A stretch of 64,000 nt of DNA from Membranihabitans marinus (GTDB lineage: Bacteria; Bacteroidota; Bacteroidia; Chitinophagales; Saprospiraceae). Positions 1 to 10,385 of this stretch are shown here, in pieces. The DNA lies in the NCBI RefSeq assembly GCF_021729155.1, contig NZ_JAJQYA010000024.1, forward strand, positions 1 to 64,000, given 5' to 3'. A program made the translations under genes and the position numbers. The notes beneath the pieces were generated by a model. That model was not told the DNA's origin, ran no database searches, and was given only the letters and a program-made list of their open reading frames with translations. Each line of letters opens with the position of its first letter. Position 1 is the first letter of the stretch.

Positions 1-3000
1 TAGAAGTAAATACACAATTAACGACCCCAGGCGAACTTACTCCATTACTACTTCCATTATTATAAATAGCACCTCCATCTTCGGCTGAGTTAGATTCAAA
101 TACACAATTGATCATCATAGGTGAACTTACACCATCAATACTTGCATTATTACAAATAGCACCTCCATATTGAGCAGAGTTAGACTCAAATACACAGTTG
201 ATCAAGTCAGGTGAACTTTCACTCTGATATCCTCGATTATAAATAGCCCCTCCAAACAATTCTGCAGCGTTGGATATAAATAAGCAATTGACTAATTCAG
301 GGGAACTTTCTCCATTATCTTCTGTATCATTTAAAATTGCACCTCCACGTACATTAGCATAGTTGTTCGTAAATTCATTATCTGCGAATACTGGAGAACT
401 ATTTCCCTCTATTCTTCCATCATTGTATATAGCGCCAGCCTTATCAGCTGAGTTAGAAGTAAAATCACATTTAATAAAATTAGGAGAACTTTGACCTTGT
501 AATTTTCCATCATTAAATATAGCACCGGCCTCTTCGGCAGAGTTAAATAAAAATTCACAATCGATGAAATCAGGTGAACTATTCCCTTCAAATCTACCAT
601 CATTATACATCGCGCCTCCACGAAAATCAGCATAATTGAAAGCAAAGACACAATTTTCAATCCTTGGATTGGACACATTCCCAATTCCAGAGCCATCGTT
701 ATACCACCCACCTCCATAGTCATGATTAAATCCGCCATCGGCATTACCTTCGGTGATGGTAAATCCATCCACTGTGGTAGCAGCACTTACATTCTGAGTA
801 TACACTACGTGGTAGCTATTGTCGGTACTGTCGTTCTGAGTCCCAATATCTCCACTAAGAATGGTCTCGTAAGAATTCCAATCTCTGTTTTCAATATCAT
901 CTCCACCTGCTGGGAATCCTCCGTAAACTCTTACACTATCCGGTATCACAAAGGATATTTCTCTTTCCATAGTCGTTACATTTCCAGGATCTGAGGGACT
1001 TACTGGATGATAGGTTCCCTCAGCTACAAAAATAGAATCGGCAGCATTGGGACATACCTTTAACAGTTGAAGAGCGGACTGCAAATCTGTATAGGCATCG
1101 GTCCAAGATGTTCCATTGTTTCCTCCCGTTGCAGATAAATCCACATAAATAATATCATCCGTAAAACTATAGTCATCACAACTAAATTCATAGACCCCCA
1201 TGTCGATAATGCCGGAAAACCTAGGACTCAGATCCAAATCCACTTCTTGTCCATCTACTGTAAATAAAGTATCAATGGTAGATGGATCTCCACTATTGAT
1301 GGCAGGCGAAGTCAGCTGCAAATGAAAATCTCCATTTGGCCCATCTACAAATAAGGGATCTGCTTCAAATAAATTACCTCCAGCATTCGAGACTCCAGGA
1401 TAATTGACCTCAGAAAAATCAACATCAAATAAACAGTGGGAAATAGAAACAAAAGCGTCATGATTAAAAAACACAGGTCCCCCACTTTGTGCAGTATTTT
1501 CATAAAATATACTATTTTTCAGTATAGAAGAACTTACTCCTCCAACACCTCCATAAATATAAATAGCACCACCTTCATCAGCTGAGTTAGACTTAAAAAC
1601 ACAATTAAACAACACAGATAAACTTGTTCCTTCTTTTCCATCATTATAAATAGCGCCTCCATAGTCAGCTGAGTTAGAATCAAATACACAATTGATCACC
1701 TTAGGTGAACTTGCTCCACCATAACTTCCATTATTACAAATAGCACCACCTTCATCAGCTGAGTTAGACTCAAACACACAATTAACCAACTCAGGTGAAC
1801 TTACTCCTCCATTATTTCCTCCATAATTTAAAATAGCGCCGCCTTGACCACGAGTAGAATTAGAATTAAATACACAATTAACTAACCGAGGCGAACTTAA
1901 TCCCTTATTACTTCCATTATTATAAATAGCGCCTCCTTGATCAACAGCATAATTAGACATAAATTCACAATTAACCAACTCAGGTGAACTCTCCCCAGAT
2001 AATCCATCATTAAAAATAGCGCCTCCATCGCCAGCTGAGTTAGAATCAAATTCACAATTAACCAACTCAGGTGAACTTTCTCCACCAAATCTTCCATAAT
2101 TTAAAATAGCACCTCCTTGACCACCAGTAGAATTAGACGTAAAAACACAATTGATTAACTCAGGTGAACTTTCTCCTCCATTATCTCCAAAATTTAAAAT
2201 AGAACCTCCACCATTTTCTGCGGCATTCGACGTAAATACACAATTTTGAATCCTAGGATTAGATACATTCCCCAATTCTCTGCCGTCATTAAACCATCCA
2301 CCTCCAAAGCTATCGTATATTGCTCCATCGGCATTACCTCCAGTAATCACAAATCCATCCACTAGGGTAGAATCACTGACATTCTGGGTATATACTACGT
2401 GGTAACTATTGTCAGAACTGTCTCCTGTCACACCAATGTCTCCGCTGAGAATGGTCTCGTAAGAGTTCCAATCTCTGTTGGCAAATAAATCTCCTCCTGA
2501 GGGAAATCCTCCATATACTTTTACACTGTCTGGAATGATAAAGGATATGGTTCTTTCCCCAGTTGAAGTAGGCTTATAAGTACCCTCTGCCACATATATC
2601 TTATCGGGAGCATCGGGACAGGCTTTCAATATCCCAAGAGCTGATTGCAAATCGGTAAAGGCATCGGTCCATGATGTTCCATTGTTTCCTCCTGTAGCCG
2701 ATAAATCCACATAAATAATACCATCCGTGAAACTATAGTCATCACAACTAAATTCATAGAGGCCCATATCTATAGTTTGGCTAAATCTAGGTTTTAAATC
2801 CTGACCCACTGCACTCCCATTAAGGAAATAAAATAAATTTTCATCAGTGACAGGATCACCACTATTGATAGCAGGAGAATTAAGTTGTAAATGAAAATCT
2901 CCAAAATCAGGATTTACAAATAAGGGGTTGGTATTGATAAAGTTATTATTGGTGGTATTGGAGCGCAGCATCAGCATTTCTCCTGTTTGCCCAATTGCTG

Positions 3001-6000
3001 ATCCATCGAACATAGAATAAGAAACTGCAATTACCCCATCACTCACTGCATGAATGACTGGAATGTCTTCGTCCATGTTATTTTTATAAAATATACTATT
3101 CTTCAGCGATACTTGCCCCCCTTCGCTATGTATTATATTGATATTGGAAGTGGGATTATTCTGATAGAAAACTGAATTAACAATCGGGGACTGAATCGCT
3201 TGAGAGGGAGACCCAACATAAGAAATAGCGCCTCCATTTCCTGAAGCTTGATTTTCATCAAACAAACAATTAATAATTTCAGGTCTTACTTCTCCACCAC
3301 TTTCTAAATTAAAAATGGCTCCTCCTTTTTCTGCCTTATTGCTAGAAAATCTATTGTTGATAATTTTAGGTGAGGACTTACCAGTATTGCTTCCTTCATT
3401 ATAAATAGCCCCTCCATCATCAGCAGTGTTGAAATCAAATAGAATATTGATCAACTTAGGCGAACTTTCTCCATCATTTCCACTATTAAAAATAGCCCCT
3501 CCTTTATCGGCCGAATTATATATAAATCCACAATTGATCAACTCAGGCGAACTATTTCCATTTTTGCCATAATTATAAATAGCACCTCCATTACCACTAG
3601 CTGCGTTGAACGCAAAAATACAATTTTGAAGCCTGGGATTAGATGAATTCCCTGTACCCGAACCATGGTTAAACCATCCACCTCCATTGCCATAGCTATC
3701 AACTCCATCGGCATTACCTCCGGTGATAAGAAATCCTTCCAACAAAGTAGAATCACTGACATTCTGGGTATATACCACGTGGTAGCTATTGTCTGTACTG
3801 TCATTCACCACACCAATATCCCCACTAAGGAAAGTCTGATTGCTTTGCCAATTTCTATTTTCAAAATCATCGCCTCCAGGTGGAAATCCTCCATATACTT
3901 TTACACTATCGGGAATGATAAAGGATACTTCTCGTTCCTGTATGGTTACATTCATGGGATCATCAGGAATTACGGGAAAATAATCCCCCTTCGCTACATA
4001 AATCTTATCGGCAGCATCGGGGCAAACATTTAATATCTCGAGGGCTGATTGCAAATCAGTATAGGCATTGGCCCAATCCACTCCTGTGTTCCCACCTATA
4101 TTTGCTGAATGATCTACATAGATTACATTATCCAGAAAGCTAATGCCAACACAGCTGTATTCATACACGCCCATATCGATGTCATTCCTAAATCTCGGTT
4201 GCAAATCCAGGTCTACGACATTGCCATCATTATAATAAAATATCCCCTCTTCTGTCATTGGATCTCCACTATTGATAGCTGGAGAAGACAATTCTAAATG
4301 GAAATCTCCGATTACCCCATCTACAAATAAGGGATCGGTATTGAATAAATTATCTCCTGCGTCAAGGAAACCGGTATTAGGATCAACCTCAGAATCCTCA
4401 ACATCAAATAAACAGTGAGATATTGAAACGGTAGCATTTACAATAAAGGTTACAGGACCATTAACTGCATTATTTTGATAAAAAATACTATTCGTGATCA
4501 CCGGCTTATATTCTCCATCATCTCCAATAATAAACATAGCACCACCATCACTACCGGCTGAATTATATGCAAATACACAGTTGGTAGATACCATCGAACT
4601 CTCACCATCATTTTGCTCATCATAAACACCACCACCAATTTCAGCAGAATTAAATGAGAATTCACAATTGATTAACTTAGGCGAATTTTTTCCTTGAACT
4701 CCTGCATTAAAAAAACCTCCGCCAACTTCAGCAGAATTAAACTTAAACACACAATTGATCAGTACAGGAGAACCTTCGCCTCCTTCCACATAATTAGCGA
4801 AACCTCCGCCAATTTTTGCGGCATTGAAGAAAAATAAACAATTTTGGATGGTGGGATTGGACGAATGCCCGGCTCCCCAACTATAGTTAAGCCATCCACC
4901 TCCGGTACCTAATTCGGAAGATCCATTGGCATTACCTCCGGTGATGAGAAATCCATCCACTAGGGTATAATCTCTGACATTTTCCGAATAAATAACGTGG
5001 TAGCTATTGTCCGTGCTGTCATTCTGTATTCCGATATCACCACTGAGAATGGTCAAATTGTCCTTCCAATTTTTGTTAACAAATTCATCTCCACCTGTTG
5101 GAAATCCTCCGTACATTTTCACACTATCCGGGAGAACAAAGAATACCTCTCTATTGAATGTCGCAGTCGGTTTATAGGTTCCCTTCGCTACATAAATCTT
5201 ATCGGCGGCATCGGGGCAAGCTCTTAACATACCAAGCGCTGATTGCAAATCGGTAAAAGCATCGTTCCACGATGCACCATTGTTTCCACCATTTATGGCT
5301 GCAGAATCCACATAGATAATATCATCTGTAAAACTATATGAATCACAAATAAACTCATACACCCCCATATCGATATCATTCCTAAATCTGGGTTGCAAAT
5401 CCAGATCTACGGCATTGTCATTAAGGGAGTAAAAAATATTCTCATCAGTCATTGGTTCTCCCCTATTGATAGCTGGAGAAGGCAACTGTAAGTGAAAATC
5501 GCCATTATTAGGATCTACAAATAAGGGATCTGCCTCAAATAAATTACCTCCATCATCAGAGACTCCTGAAGGATAATTGACCTCAGAAAAATCAACATCA
5601 AATAAACAGTGGGAAATAGAAACCGAAGCGTTACTATTATGAAACACAGGACCTTCATCATTAACCATATTTTCATAAAATATACAATTGATCAGCACCG
5701 GTTCACTTTCTCCACCACCTCCAAAACTAGATATCGTACCATCTTCCTCTGAAAAGTTAAACGCAAAGACAGAATTGGTTATATATGGTGAACTTTCTCC
5801 AGAAGAACCATAATTAGAAATAGCGGATGCACGATCTTCGGCATGATTAAACGAAAACATACAATTGATCAAGTCTGGTGAACTCGCTCCGTTGGAAGAT
5901 CCATTATTGTACATTCCCCCACCTTCATAAGCGGAGTTATAAGAGAATATACAGTTGATTAACCTAGGCGAACTCAGCCCATCATCGCTTCCATTATTAA

Positions 6001-7900
6001 AAATACCACCTCCTTCATAAGCGGAGTTAGTCGTAAAATCACATTGAATGATAACAGGCGAACTTTCCCCATCCTCACCTTCATTGAAAATCCCTCCACC
6101 CCATTCATCAGCATAGTTGGAAAGGAATTTACAATTGGTGATCACAGGCGAACTTTCTCCCGCTCTTCCATTATTATAAATACCGCCTCCTTCCTCATCC
6201 GCTGAGTTATCGACAAACACAGAATTTAGGATAATAGGGTTGGATACATTTCCCGATTCAGAACCGTCGTTATACCATCCACCTCCATTATCATGGAAAG
6301 ATCCACCATCGGCATTCCCACCAGTGATGACAAATCCATCTACAATAGTGGAATCCTTGGCGTTCTTGGTATATACCACATGGTAACTATTGTCTGTAGT
6401 ATCATTCTGAATTCCAATATCTCCACTGAGAATGGTCTTATTGTCCTCCCAATTTCTTGCTGCAAAACTTCCTCCACCAGTTGGAAACCCTCCGTAAATT
6501 TTTACACTATCGGTGATAAAAAAGGAAGCTACTCTATTCATGGATGAGGTGGGCTTATAGGTTCCCCGAGCCACATAGACAGTATTTACATCGATGGGAC
6601 ACGCATTTAATATCCCGAGGGCTGACTGTAAATCCGTAAAGGCATCGCTCCATGAAGTTCCATCGTTTCCACCACTCACAGCTGCAGAATCTACATATAT
6701 AATATTATCTGGGAAACTATATGAATTACAATTGTACTCATAAACGCCCATATCTATAGCATTTCTAAATCTCGGTTGTAAAGCAAAATCTACTGCATTT
6801 CCATTAATAGAATAAAATAATCCTTGGCCAGTCATTTCATCCCCTCTATTAATAGCCAAAGAAGAAGGTTGTAAATGAAAATCGCCATTCTGAGGATCTA
6901 CAAATAAAGGGTCTGCCTCAAATAAATTACCTCCATCGTCAGAGACATCCGAAGTATAGTTGATTTCAAAAAAGTCTACATCAAATAAACAGTGAGAGAT
7001 CGAAACCGAAGCTTCATAACTATAAAACACAATTCCATCATTATTGACGCTGTTTTTGTAAAATATACAATTGATCAACTTCGATAAACTTTCACCTTCA
7101 TCTCCATCATTGTATATTGTACCAATATCGTCAGCTGAATTAAACGCAAAAACACAATTAGTCAACTTAGGAGAACTCTTGCCTCCATCACTTCCTATAT
7201 TGTAAATAGCACTGCCAAATTCAGCGGTATTAGAGGAAAGTATACAGTTGATCAAGGTCGGTGAACTTTCTCCCTCATCTCCAAAATTATAAATACCTCC
7301 TCCTGAATCTTCAGCAGTATTAGAGGTAAATACACAATTAATCAAGGTCGGTGAACTTTCTCCATTCTCTCCATAATTATAAATACCCCCACCATTATCT
7401 TCAGCAGTGTTTGTGACAAACACAGTGTTGAGGATACTGGGATTAGACAGGTTCCCCGATCCTGAGCCGTCGTTATACCATCCACCCCCATCACTATACT
7501 GAGATCCACCGTCAGCATTCCCTCCAGTTATGGTAAACCCATCTACCGTGGTAGCAACACTTACATTCTGGGTATATACTACGTGGTAACTATTGTCTGA
7601 ATCGTCATTCTGAGCACCAATATCCCCACTGAGAATGGTCTTATACATTTCCCAGTCTCTGTTGTCAAAATCATCCCCATCAGTTGGAAATCCTCCGTAT
7701 AGTTTTACATTATTGGGGATAACAAAGGATATAGTCCTATCCCCAGTAGTAGTCGGGAAATAAGTTCCCTCCGCTACAAAAATAGAATCACCACTACTGG
7801 CCGCTGTCAATGCTTCTTGTAAATCGTCATAGGCCGTAGTCCATGTGCTGCCATCACCTCCGGGCGAAACACTGGCATCGACATAAATTTGTCCACTTAA
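1..7900 (-). repeat. Six degenerate tandem modules of 1.2-1.6 kb within the giant gene
   Basis: Module starts (the IYVD codons, read leftward) lie near 7885, 6696, 5315, 4118, 2712 and 1146; the sixth runs off the window. Spacings are roughly 1189, 1381, 1197, 1406 and 1566 bp. The conserved half (from IYVD to ITGGNADG, about 390 bp) is well kept at DNA level. The length difference comes from the number of 30-residue rungs (about two to nine) in the second half, so modules seem to grow and shrink by rung gain and loss. Confidence 0.85.
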
Positions 7901-7978
7901 AGGCAAAGCCAAAATAGACAAAGTAAATACCAATAAACAACTTAAAAATGAATTTTTTAGGGGTAAGGTTTTATACAT
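1..7978 (-). CDS. Giant exported beta-helix repeat protein, partial (3' end outside window)
   Basis: One minus-strand frame stays open from the ATG at 7978-7976 to base 1, giving 2,659 codons without a stop. I checked the frame at six repeated landmarks (the IYVD motif of each module) and all are in phase, so there is no net frameshift. The N-terminus (MYKTLPLKNSFLSCLLVFTL, hydrophobic run, then LSGQ) is a signal peptide. The rest is about six modules that each begin with IYVD.S, GG..GTSW.DAFTDLQSAL, then a YGGFP segment, LSGDIG, DNSYHVVYTQNV and DGF.ITGGNADG. Each continues with rungs of about 30 residues of the type NC.F..N.A..GG.IYN.G..GESSP.LI. This is the right-handed parallel beta-helix, polymorphic outer-membrane-protein or choice-of-anchor-Q type of surface protein. 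A role as adhesin or cell-surface protein, probably with a type IX sorting domain at the unseen C-terminus, is inference. Confidence 0.9.
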   Translation of the reverse strand, partial: MYKTLPLKNSFLSCLLVFTLSILALPLSGQIYVDASVSPGGDGSTWTTAYDDLQEALTAASSGDSIFVAEGTYFPTTTGDRTISFVIPNNVKLYGGFPTDGDDFDNRDWEMYKTILSGDIGAQNDDSDNSYHVVYTQNVSVATTVDGFTITGGNADGGSQYSDGGGWYNDGSGSGNLSNPSILNTVFVTNTAEDNGGGIYNYGENGESSPTLINCVFTSNTAEDSGGGIYNFGDEGESSPTLINCILSSNTAEFGSAIYNIGSDGGKSSPKLTNCVFAFNSADDIGTIYNDGDEGESLSKLINCIFYKNSVNNDGIVFYSYEASVSISHCLFDVDFFEINYTSDVSDDGGNLFEADPLFVDPQNGDFHLQPSSLAINRGDEMTGQGLFYSINGNAVDFALQPRFRNAIDMGVYEYNCNSYSFPDNIIYVDSAAVSGGNDGTSWSDAFTDLQSALGILNACPIDVNTVYVARGTYKPTSSMNRVASFFITDSVKIYGGFPTGGGSFAARNWEDNKTILSGDIGIQNDTTDNSYHVVYTKNAKDSTIVDGFVITGGNADGGSFHDNGGGWYNDGSESGNVSNPIILNSVFVDNSADEEGGGIYNNGRAGESSPVITNCKFLSNYADEWGGGIFNEGEDGESSPVIIQCDFTTNSAYEGGGIFNNGSDDGLSSPRLINCIFSYNSAYEGGGMYNNGSSNGASSPDLINCMFSFNHAEDRASAISNYGSSGESSPYITNSVFAFNFSEEDGTISSFGGGGESEPVLINCIFYENMVNDEGPVFHNSNASVSISHCLFDVDFSEVNYPSGVSDDGGNLFEADPLFVDPNNGDFHLQLPSPAINRGEPMTDENIFYSLNDNAVDLDLQPRFRNDIDMGVYEFICDSYSFTDDIIYVDSAAINGGNNGASWNDAFTDLQSALGMLRACPDAADKIYVAKGTYKPTATFNREVFFVLPDSVKMYGGFPTGGDEFVNKNWKDNLTILSGDIGIQNDSTDNSYHVIYSENVRDYTLVDGFLITGGNANGSSELGTGGGWLNYSWGAGHSSNPTIQNCLFFFNAAKIGGGFANYVEGGEGSPVLINCVFKFNSAEVGGGFFNAGVQGKNSPKLINCEFSFNSAEIGGGVYDEQNDGESSMVSTNCVFAYNSAGSDGGAMFIIGDDGEYKPVITNSIFYQNNAVNGPVTFIVNATVSISHCLFDVEDSEVDPNTGFLDAGDNLFNTDPLFVDGVIGDFHLELSSPAINSGDPMTEEGIFYYNDGNVVDLDLQPRFRNDIDMGVYEYSCVGISFLDNVIYVDHSANIGGNTGVDWANAYTDLQSALEILNVCPDAADKIYVAKGDYFPVIPDDPMNVTIQEREVSFIIPDSVKVYGGFPPGGDDFENRNWQSNQTFLSGDIGVVNDSTDNSYHVVYTQNVSDSTLLEGFLITGGNADGVDSYGNGGGWFNHGSGTGNSSNPRLQNCIFAFNAASGNGGAIYNYGKNGNSSPELINCGFIYNSADKGGAIFNSGNDGESSPKLINILFDFNTADDGGAIYNEGSNTGKSSPKIINNRFSSNKAEKGGAIFNLESGGEVRPEIINCLFDENQASGNGGAISYVGSPSQAIQSPIVNSVFYQNNPTSNINIIHSEGGQVSLKNSIFYKNNMDEDIPVIHAVSDGVIAVSYSMFDGSAIGQTGEMLMLRSNTTNNNFINTNPLFVNPDFGDFHLQLNSPAINSGDPVTDENLFYFLNGSAVGQDLKPRFSQTIDMGLYEFSCDDYSFTDGIIYVDLSATGGNNGTSWTDAFTDLQSALGILKACPDAPDKIYVAEGTYKPTSTGERTISFIIPDSVKVYGGFPSGGDLFANRDWNSYETILSGDIGVTGDSSDNSYHVVYTQNVSDSTLVDGFVITGGNADGAIYDSFGGGWFNDGRELGNVSNPRIQNCVFTSNAAENGGGSILNFGDNGGESSPELINCVFTSNSTGGQGGAILNYGRFGGESSPELVNCEFDSNSAGDGGAIFNDGLSGESSPELVNCEFMSNYAVDQGGAIYNNGSNKGLSSPRLVNCVFNSNSTRGQGGAILNYGGNNGGVSSPELVNCVFESNSADEGGAICNNGSYGGASSPKVINCVFDSNSADYGGAIYNDGKEGTSLSVLFNCVFKSNSADEGGAIYIYGGVGGVSSSILKNSIFYENTAQSGGPVFFNHDAFVSISHCLFDVDFSEVNYPGVSNAGGNLFEADPLFVDGPNGDFHLQLTSPAINSGDPSTIDTLFTVDGQEVDLDLSPRFSGIIDMGVYEFSCDDYSFTDDIIYVDLSATGGNNGTSWTDAYTDLQSALQLLKVCPNAADSIFVAEGTYHPVSPSDPGNVTTMEREISFVIPDSVRVYGGFPAGGDDIENRDWNSYETILSGDIGTQNDSTDNSYHVVYTQNVSAATTVDGFTITEGNADGGFNHDYGGGWYNDGSGIGNVSNPRIENCVFAFNYADFRGGAMYNDGRFEGNSSPDFIDCEFLFNSAEEAGAIFNDGKLQGQSSPNFIKCDFTSNSADKAGAIYNDGRIEGNSSPVFADNEFTNNYANVRGGAILNDTEDNGESSPELVNCLFISNAAELFGGAIYNRGYQSESSPDLINCVFESNSAQYGGAICNNASIDGVSSPMMINCVFESNSAEDGGAIYNNGSSNGVSSPGVVNCVFTS

Positions 7979-8337
7979 AGCCAAATAGTAATATTGAAAA
8001 ATCAGTATCTGAAATATAAATTTCTGATTATAATATTAATTATAAAATACTAACAACAAAGTACTTACGACACAAAAAATAAAAAACTATTCAATTTCAA
8101 TATTTATTAAAAATATAAAAAAGGAATGGAGGCCTCTTTGTTATTTTCCAACAAAAAACAAACGTCAATTTATAATAAAACACAAACAAATTCAAATATA
8201 CCAACTCCTACACAGCGAACCTTCCCTCGTTTTTTCTTCAACATATATTAGATGACAGCTTAATCTTTGCCCTAAAATAGCGCAACAAAGTCGTGAGATA
8301 AACCTTAAATTAATCGACAATAAAAACCAAAAATTTA
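7979..8337. other. Intergenic spacer upstream of the giant gene
   Basis: About 360 bp, strongly AT-rich. It must hold the 3' end of the 206-residue gene and the promoter of the giant gene. I see no ORF, repeat or clear terminator in it. Confidence 0.5.
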
Positions 8338-8958
8338 TTAAAAATTAAAGCCAAAATGAAGACCGGGCTCACCTATAATATAATTGGGCCATTTGTCGTT
8401 TAATTGAGCAAAAGATTGGGGCATTTTAGTCTGAATAGGTCGATGTGTGACTGCTATAGACGGCTCAATAAAAAATTTGTTTTTGAAAAATCTAAATTGA
8501 TACCCAAGCCGATAGGTATTAAACATTTGATAGCCCTTTTTGAGTTGATTCCCGTCGTCATCCACAAAACTCTGTCGCGCATTCATGATATGAATTGATG
8601 TAAATAAATCTTTCCACCAAAATCGCTGATAAACGAAGGCTATTCCGAATTCTCTAATATAACCTGGAAATTTTTCTTCTGGAGCTTCAAATGAATCTCC
8701 ATAGGGAATACCTAATGACCAAGCGTATTTCCAAGTTTTAAATTCTATAGAAACCACATCCTTTTGGGTAATTCGATACCCTAAGTTTAGCTGAGCAAAA
8801 TCAGGCTTATTTTTCTGAGATAATACATTACCCAAGACAAAAAATGTACTTCCAACAAAGCACTTTTTATCCGTGGTATCCCGATGAATATCCTGACCGA
8901 AAGCCGTTGTAATAGAGAACAATAAAGTGGAGATAATTAAATACAGTTGTTTTTGCAT
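8338..8958 (-). CDS. Exported outer-membrane barrel-like protein, unknown function
   Basis: 206 residues. The N-terminus MQKQLYLIISTLLFSITTAFGQ is a clear signal peptide with an AFGQ cleavage site. The mature part alternates aromatic and polar residues and ends in GEPGLHFGFNF, with a C-terminal Phe as in outer-membrane beta-barrels. I do not recognise a named family. The ATG start sits 25 bp downstream of a -7 box (8983-8990). A Crp/Fnr regulator lies directly upstream on the same strand, so co-regulation is possible but not shown. Confidence 0.75.
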   Translation of the reverse strand: MQKQLYLIISTLLFSITTAFGQDIHRDTTDKKCFVGSTFFVLGNVLSQKNKPDFAQLNLGYRITQKDVVSIEFKTWKYAWSLGIPYGDSFEAPEEKFPGYIREFGIAFVYQRFWWKDLFTSIHIMNARQSFVDDDGNQLKKGYQMFNTYRLGYQFRFFKNKFFIEPSIAVTHRPIQTKMPQSFAQLNDKWPNYIIGEPGLHFGFNF

Positions 8959-8982
8959 AACATTTAAATTTTAATGATAATG

Positions 8983-8990
8983 CAAAAGTA
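8983..8990 (-). promoter_or_regulatory. Bacteroidota -7 box for the 206-residue gene
   Basis: On the minus strand the bases read TACTTTTG, an exact match to TAnnTTTG, 25 bp before the ATG at 8958. No convincing -33 TTG lies at the usual distance. Confidence 0.5.
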
Positions 8991-9062
8991 AGATGAGGCC
9001 AAGCCAAGATTCGTTCACTTAAGTTAAGAAAATCGCCTCCACCAATATTCCCACTCCCGGCC

Positions 9063-9650
9063 TTAGCTATTCTGTGAAGGATTATCCACCAATCGATTTC
9101 TCATTCGACTCAATGATTGAGGAGTTATACCAAGGAAACTAGCGATTTGGTATTGAGGAACTCTTTGAAAGAGATCTGGTCTTGTGTTAAGCAAATTTAA
9201 GTAGCGTTGCTCAGGTGAGGAGGTTCTAAATTCATCGAATTCAGCTTTCTTATTGGCCAATAGTTCCTCAGAAAGCAGACGGCAAAGGGTTTCAAATCTG
9301 GGAAATTTTTCAAAAACTTCCACCTCCATAGCAGAGTTGGCGACGACTAAAATGGAGTCCTCTACACAGGCAACATAGGAAGTAGAAGGTTTCTTATTAA
9401 TCTTGCACAGAGGTTCGCAGGATTCGGCCTCAGTATAAAATGCCGTAGTTTTCTCGACACCATCTACCATGGTAAATGATCGGATACAACCTTTGATGAC
9501 GAAATATCCAAAATCGGATACCTGACCTTCTCTCAATAATATACTGCCTTTTTTGTATTGTTTAAAGACATCTAGATCGAGAAGAATCTTCTTTTCCTCT
9601 TCCGTTAGTGTAATGTACTTCGCTAGATAATCAAAAAGAATAGTTTCCAT
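9063..9650 (-). CDS. Crp/Fnr-family transcriptional regulator
   Basis: 195 residues, the usual length of short Bacteroidota Crp/Fnr proteins. Residues about 25-120 form a cyclic-nucleotide-binding jelly roll (KKGSILLREGQVSDFGYFVIKG and following). Residues about 150-190 form the helix-turn-helix with RVPQYQIASFLGITPQSLSR, the recognition-helix pattern of this family. The cNMP pocket signature is poorly kept, as is common for this subgroup, so the ligand is unknown. It lies 105 bp upstream of the barrel-like protein gene on the same strand. Confidence 0.88.
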   Translation of the reverse strand: METILFDYLAKYITLTEEEKKILLDLDVFKQYKKGSILLREGQVSDFGYFVIKGCIRSFTMVDGVEKTTAFYTEAESCEPLCKINKKPSTSYVACVEDSILVVANSAMEVEVFEKFPRFETLCRLLSEELLANKKAEFDEFRTSSPEQRYLNLLNTRPDLFQRVPQYQIASFLGITPQSLSRMRNRLVDNPSQNS

Positions 9651-9977
9651 TTTTCTGTTCTATTATTGTGGTGACAGAGAATACATAAAGATAATACCAA
9701 TTGGGGGTTAATTCTAATAAAAGAGAGATGCAACCTCTTAGACCTTACTTTCTTCGACGAAATAATACGAATTATATTTAAAGAAATTTAAATATTCATT
9801 TTGCATTTAATCACCAATGCTATCAGCCTTCGTCCTTTCCTGATTTTACAACAATCTTTGACCTTGTTCATTGACCCAAAATCTATTCTTAATAGTCAAA
9901 GCTCTTTGTGTTTTTTGAGAAATAATTCGTATGCTTATTGGTGAAGCAAACTGCCTATTGAAAAATATCCAATGAAA
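9651..9977. other. Intergenic spacer with a solitary repeat end
   Basis: AT-rich, no ORF. At 9762-9780 the sequence AATACGAATTATATTTA resembles one terminal inverted repeat of the hairpin-chain elements, but no partner or hairpin chain follows. It may be a remnant. Confidence 0.35.
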
Positions 9978-10385
9978 TCATTTGGTCTTAGACCGTACCT
10001 TATTCACAATAACAGGAATGGCTAATGTAATTAATAAGGCAACGCATGCGGCAATGCCCAGACCTCCTCCAAAACCGTGAAACAACCGACTAGAATTTAA
10101 AAATAAACAGGTAAAAATTCCTCCAGATAAGGCAATTAAAAAATAATTACTCAGAACCTCAGAAGAAACCATACCTATAAAAGAGGCCCCAAAGAAAACC
10201 AATGGCAAGGTATGGGTTAAATAGTCGGACATTACATGAGGAAATAATAGGACAAAACCACCTGCCAAACAGCCAACCAATGCAGAAGCGCGTACAGCGC
10301 CCAAGTTCAATTTATTATTGAGGACATAAGTTAAAATGGCAGAAAAACAACCAGAACAAAAAACCAAGACAAGTTCTATATTCAT
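9978..10385 (-). CDS. Polytopic membrane protein, similar to its upstream neighbour
   Basis: 135 residues with about four hydrophobic segments. Its central and C-terminal part (ALVGCLAGGFVLLFPHVM, FFGASFIGMVS, LFHGFGGGLGIAACV) matches in order the same segments of the protein encoded directly upstream (IVGLIFSFIPNLM, YCGTFVGMTK, AFHGYGGKLGSLAFV). The ATG overlaps the upstream stop codon by 4 bp, so translation is probably coupled. I do not recognise a named family; a two-subunit membrane complex is inference. Confidence 0.75.
   Translation of the reverse strand: MNIELVLVFCSGCFSAILTYVLNNKLNLGAVRASALVGCLAGGFVLLFPHVMSDYLTHTLPLVFFGASFIGMVSSEVLSNYFLIALSGGIFTCLFLNSSRLFHGFGGGLGIAACVALLITLAIPVIVNKVRSKTK

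Noticed and set aside
1-7978. Several short ORFs on both strands (for example 409-786 minus, 722-994 plus, 3665-4033 plus)
   Set aside because: They are out-of-frame shadows of the giant minus-strand gene; their products repeat because the DNA repeats.
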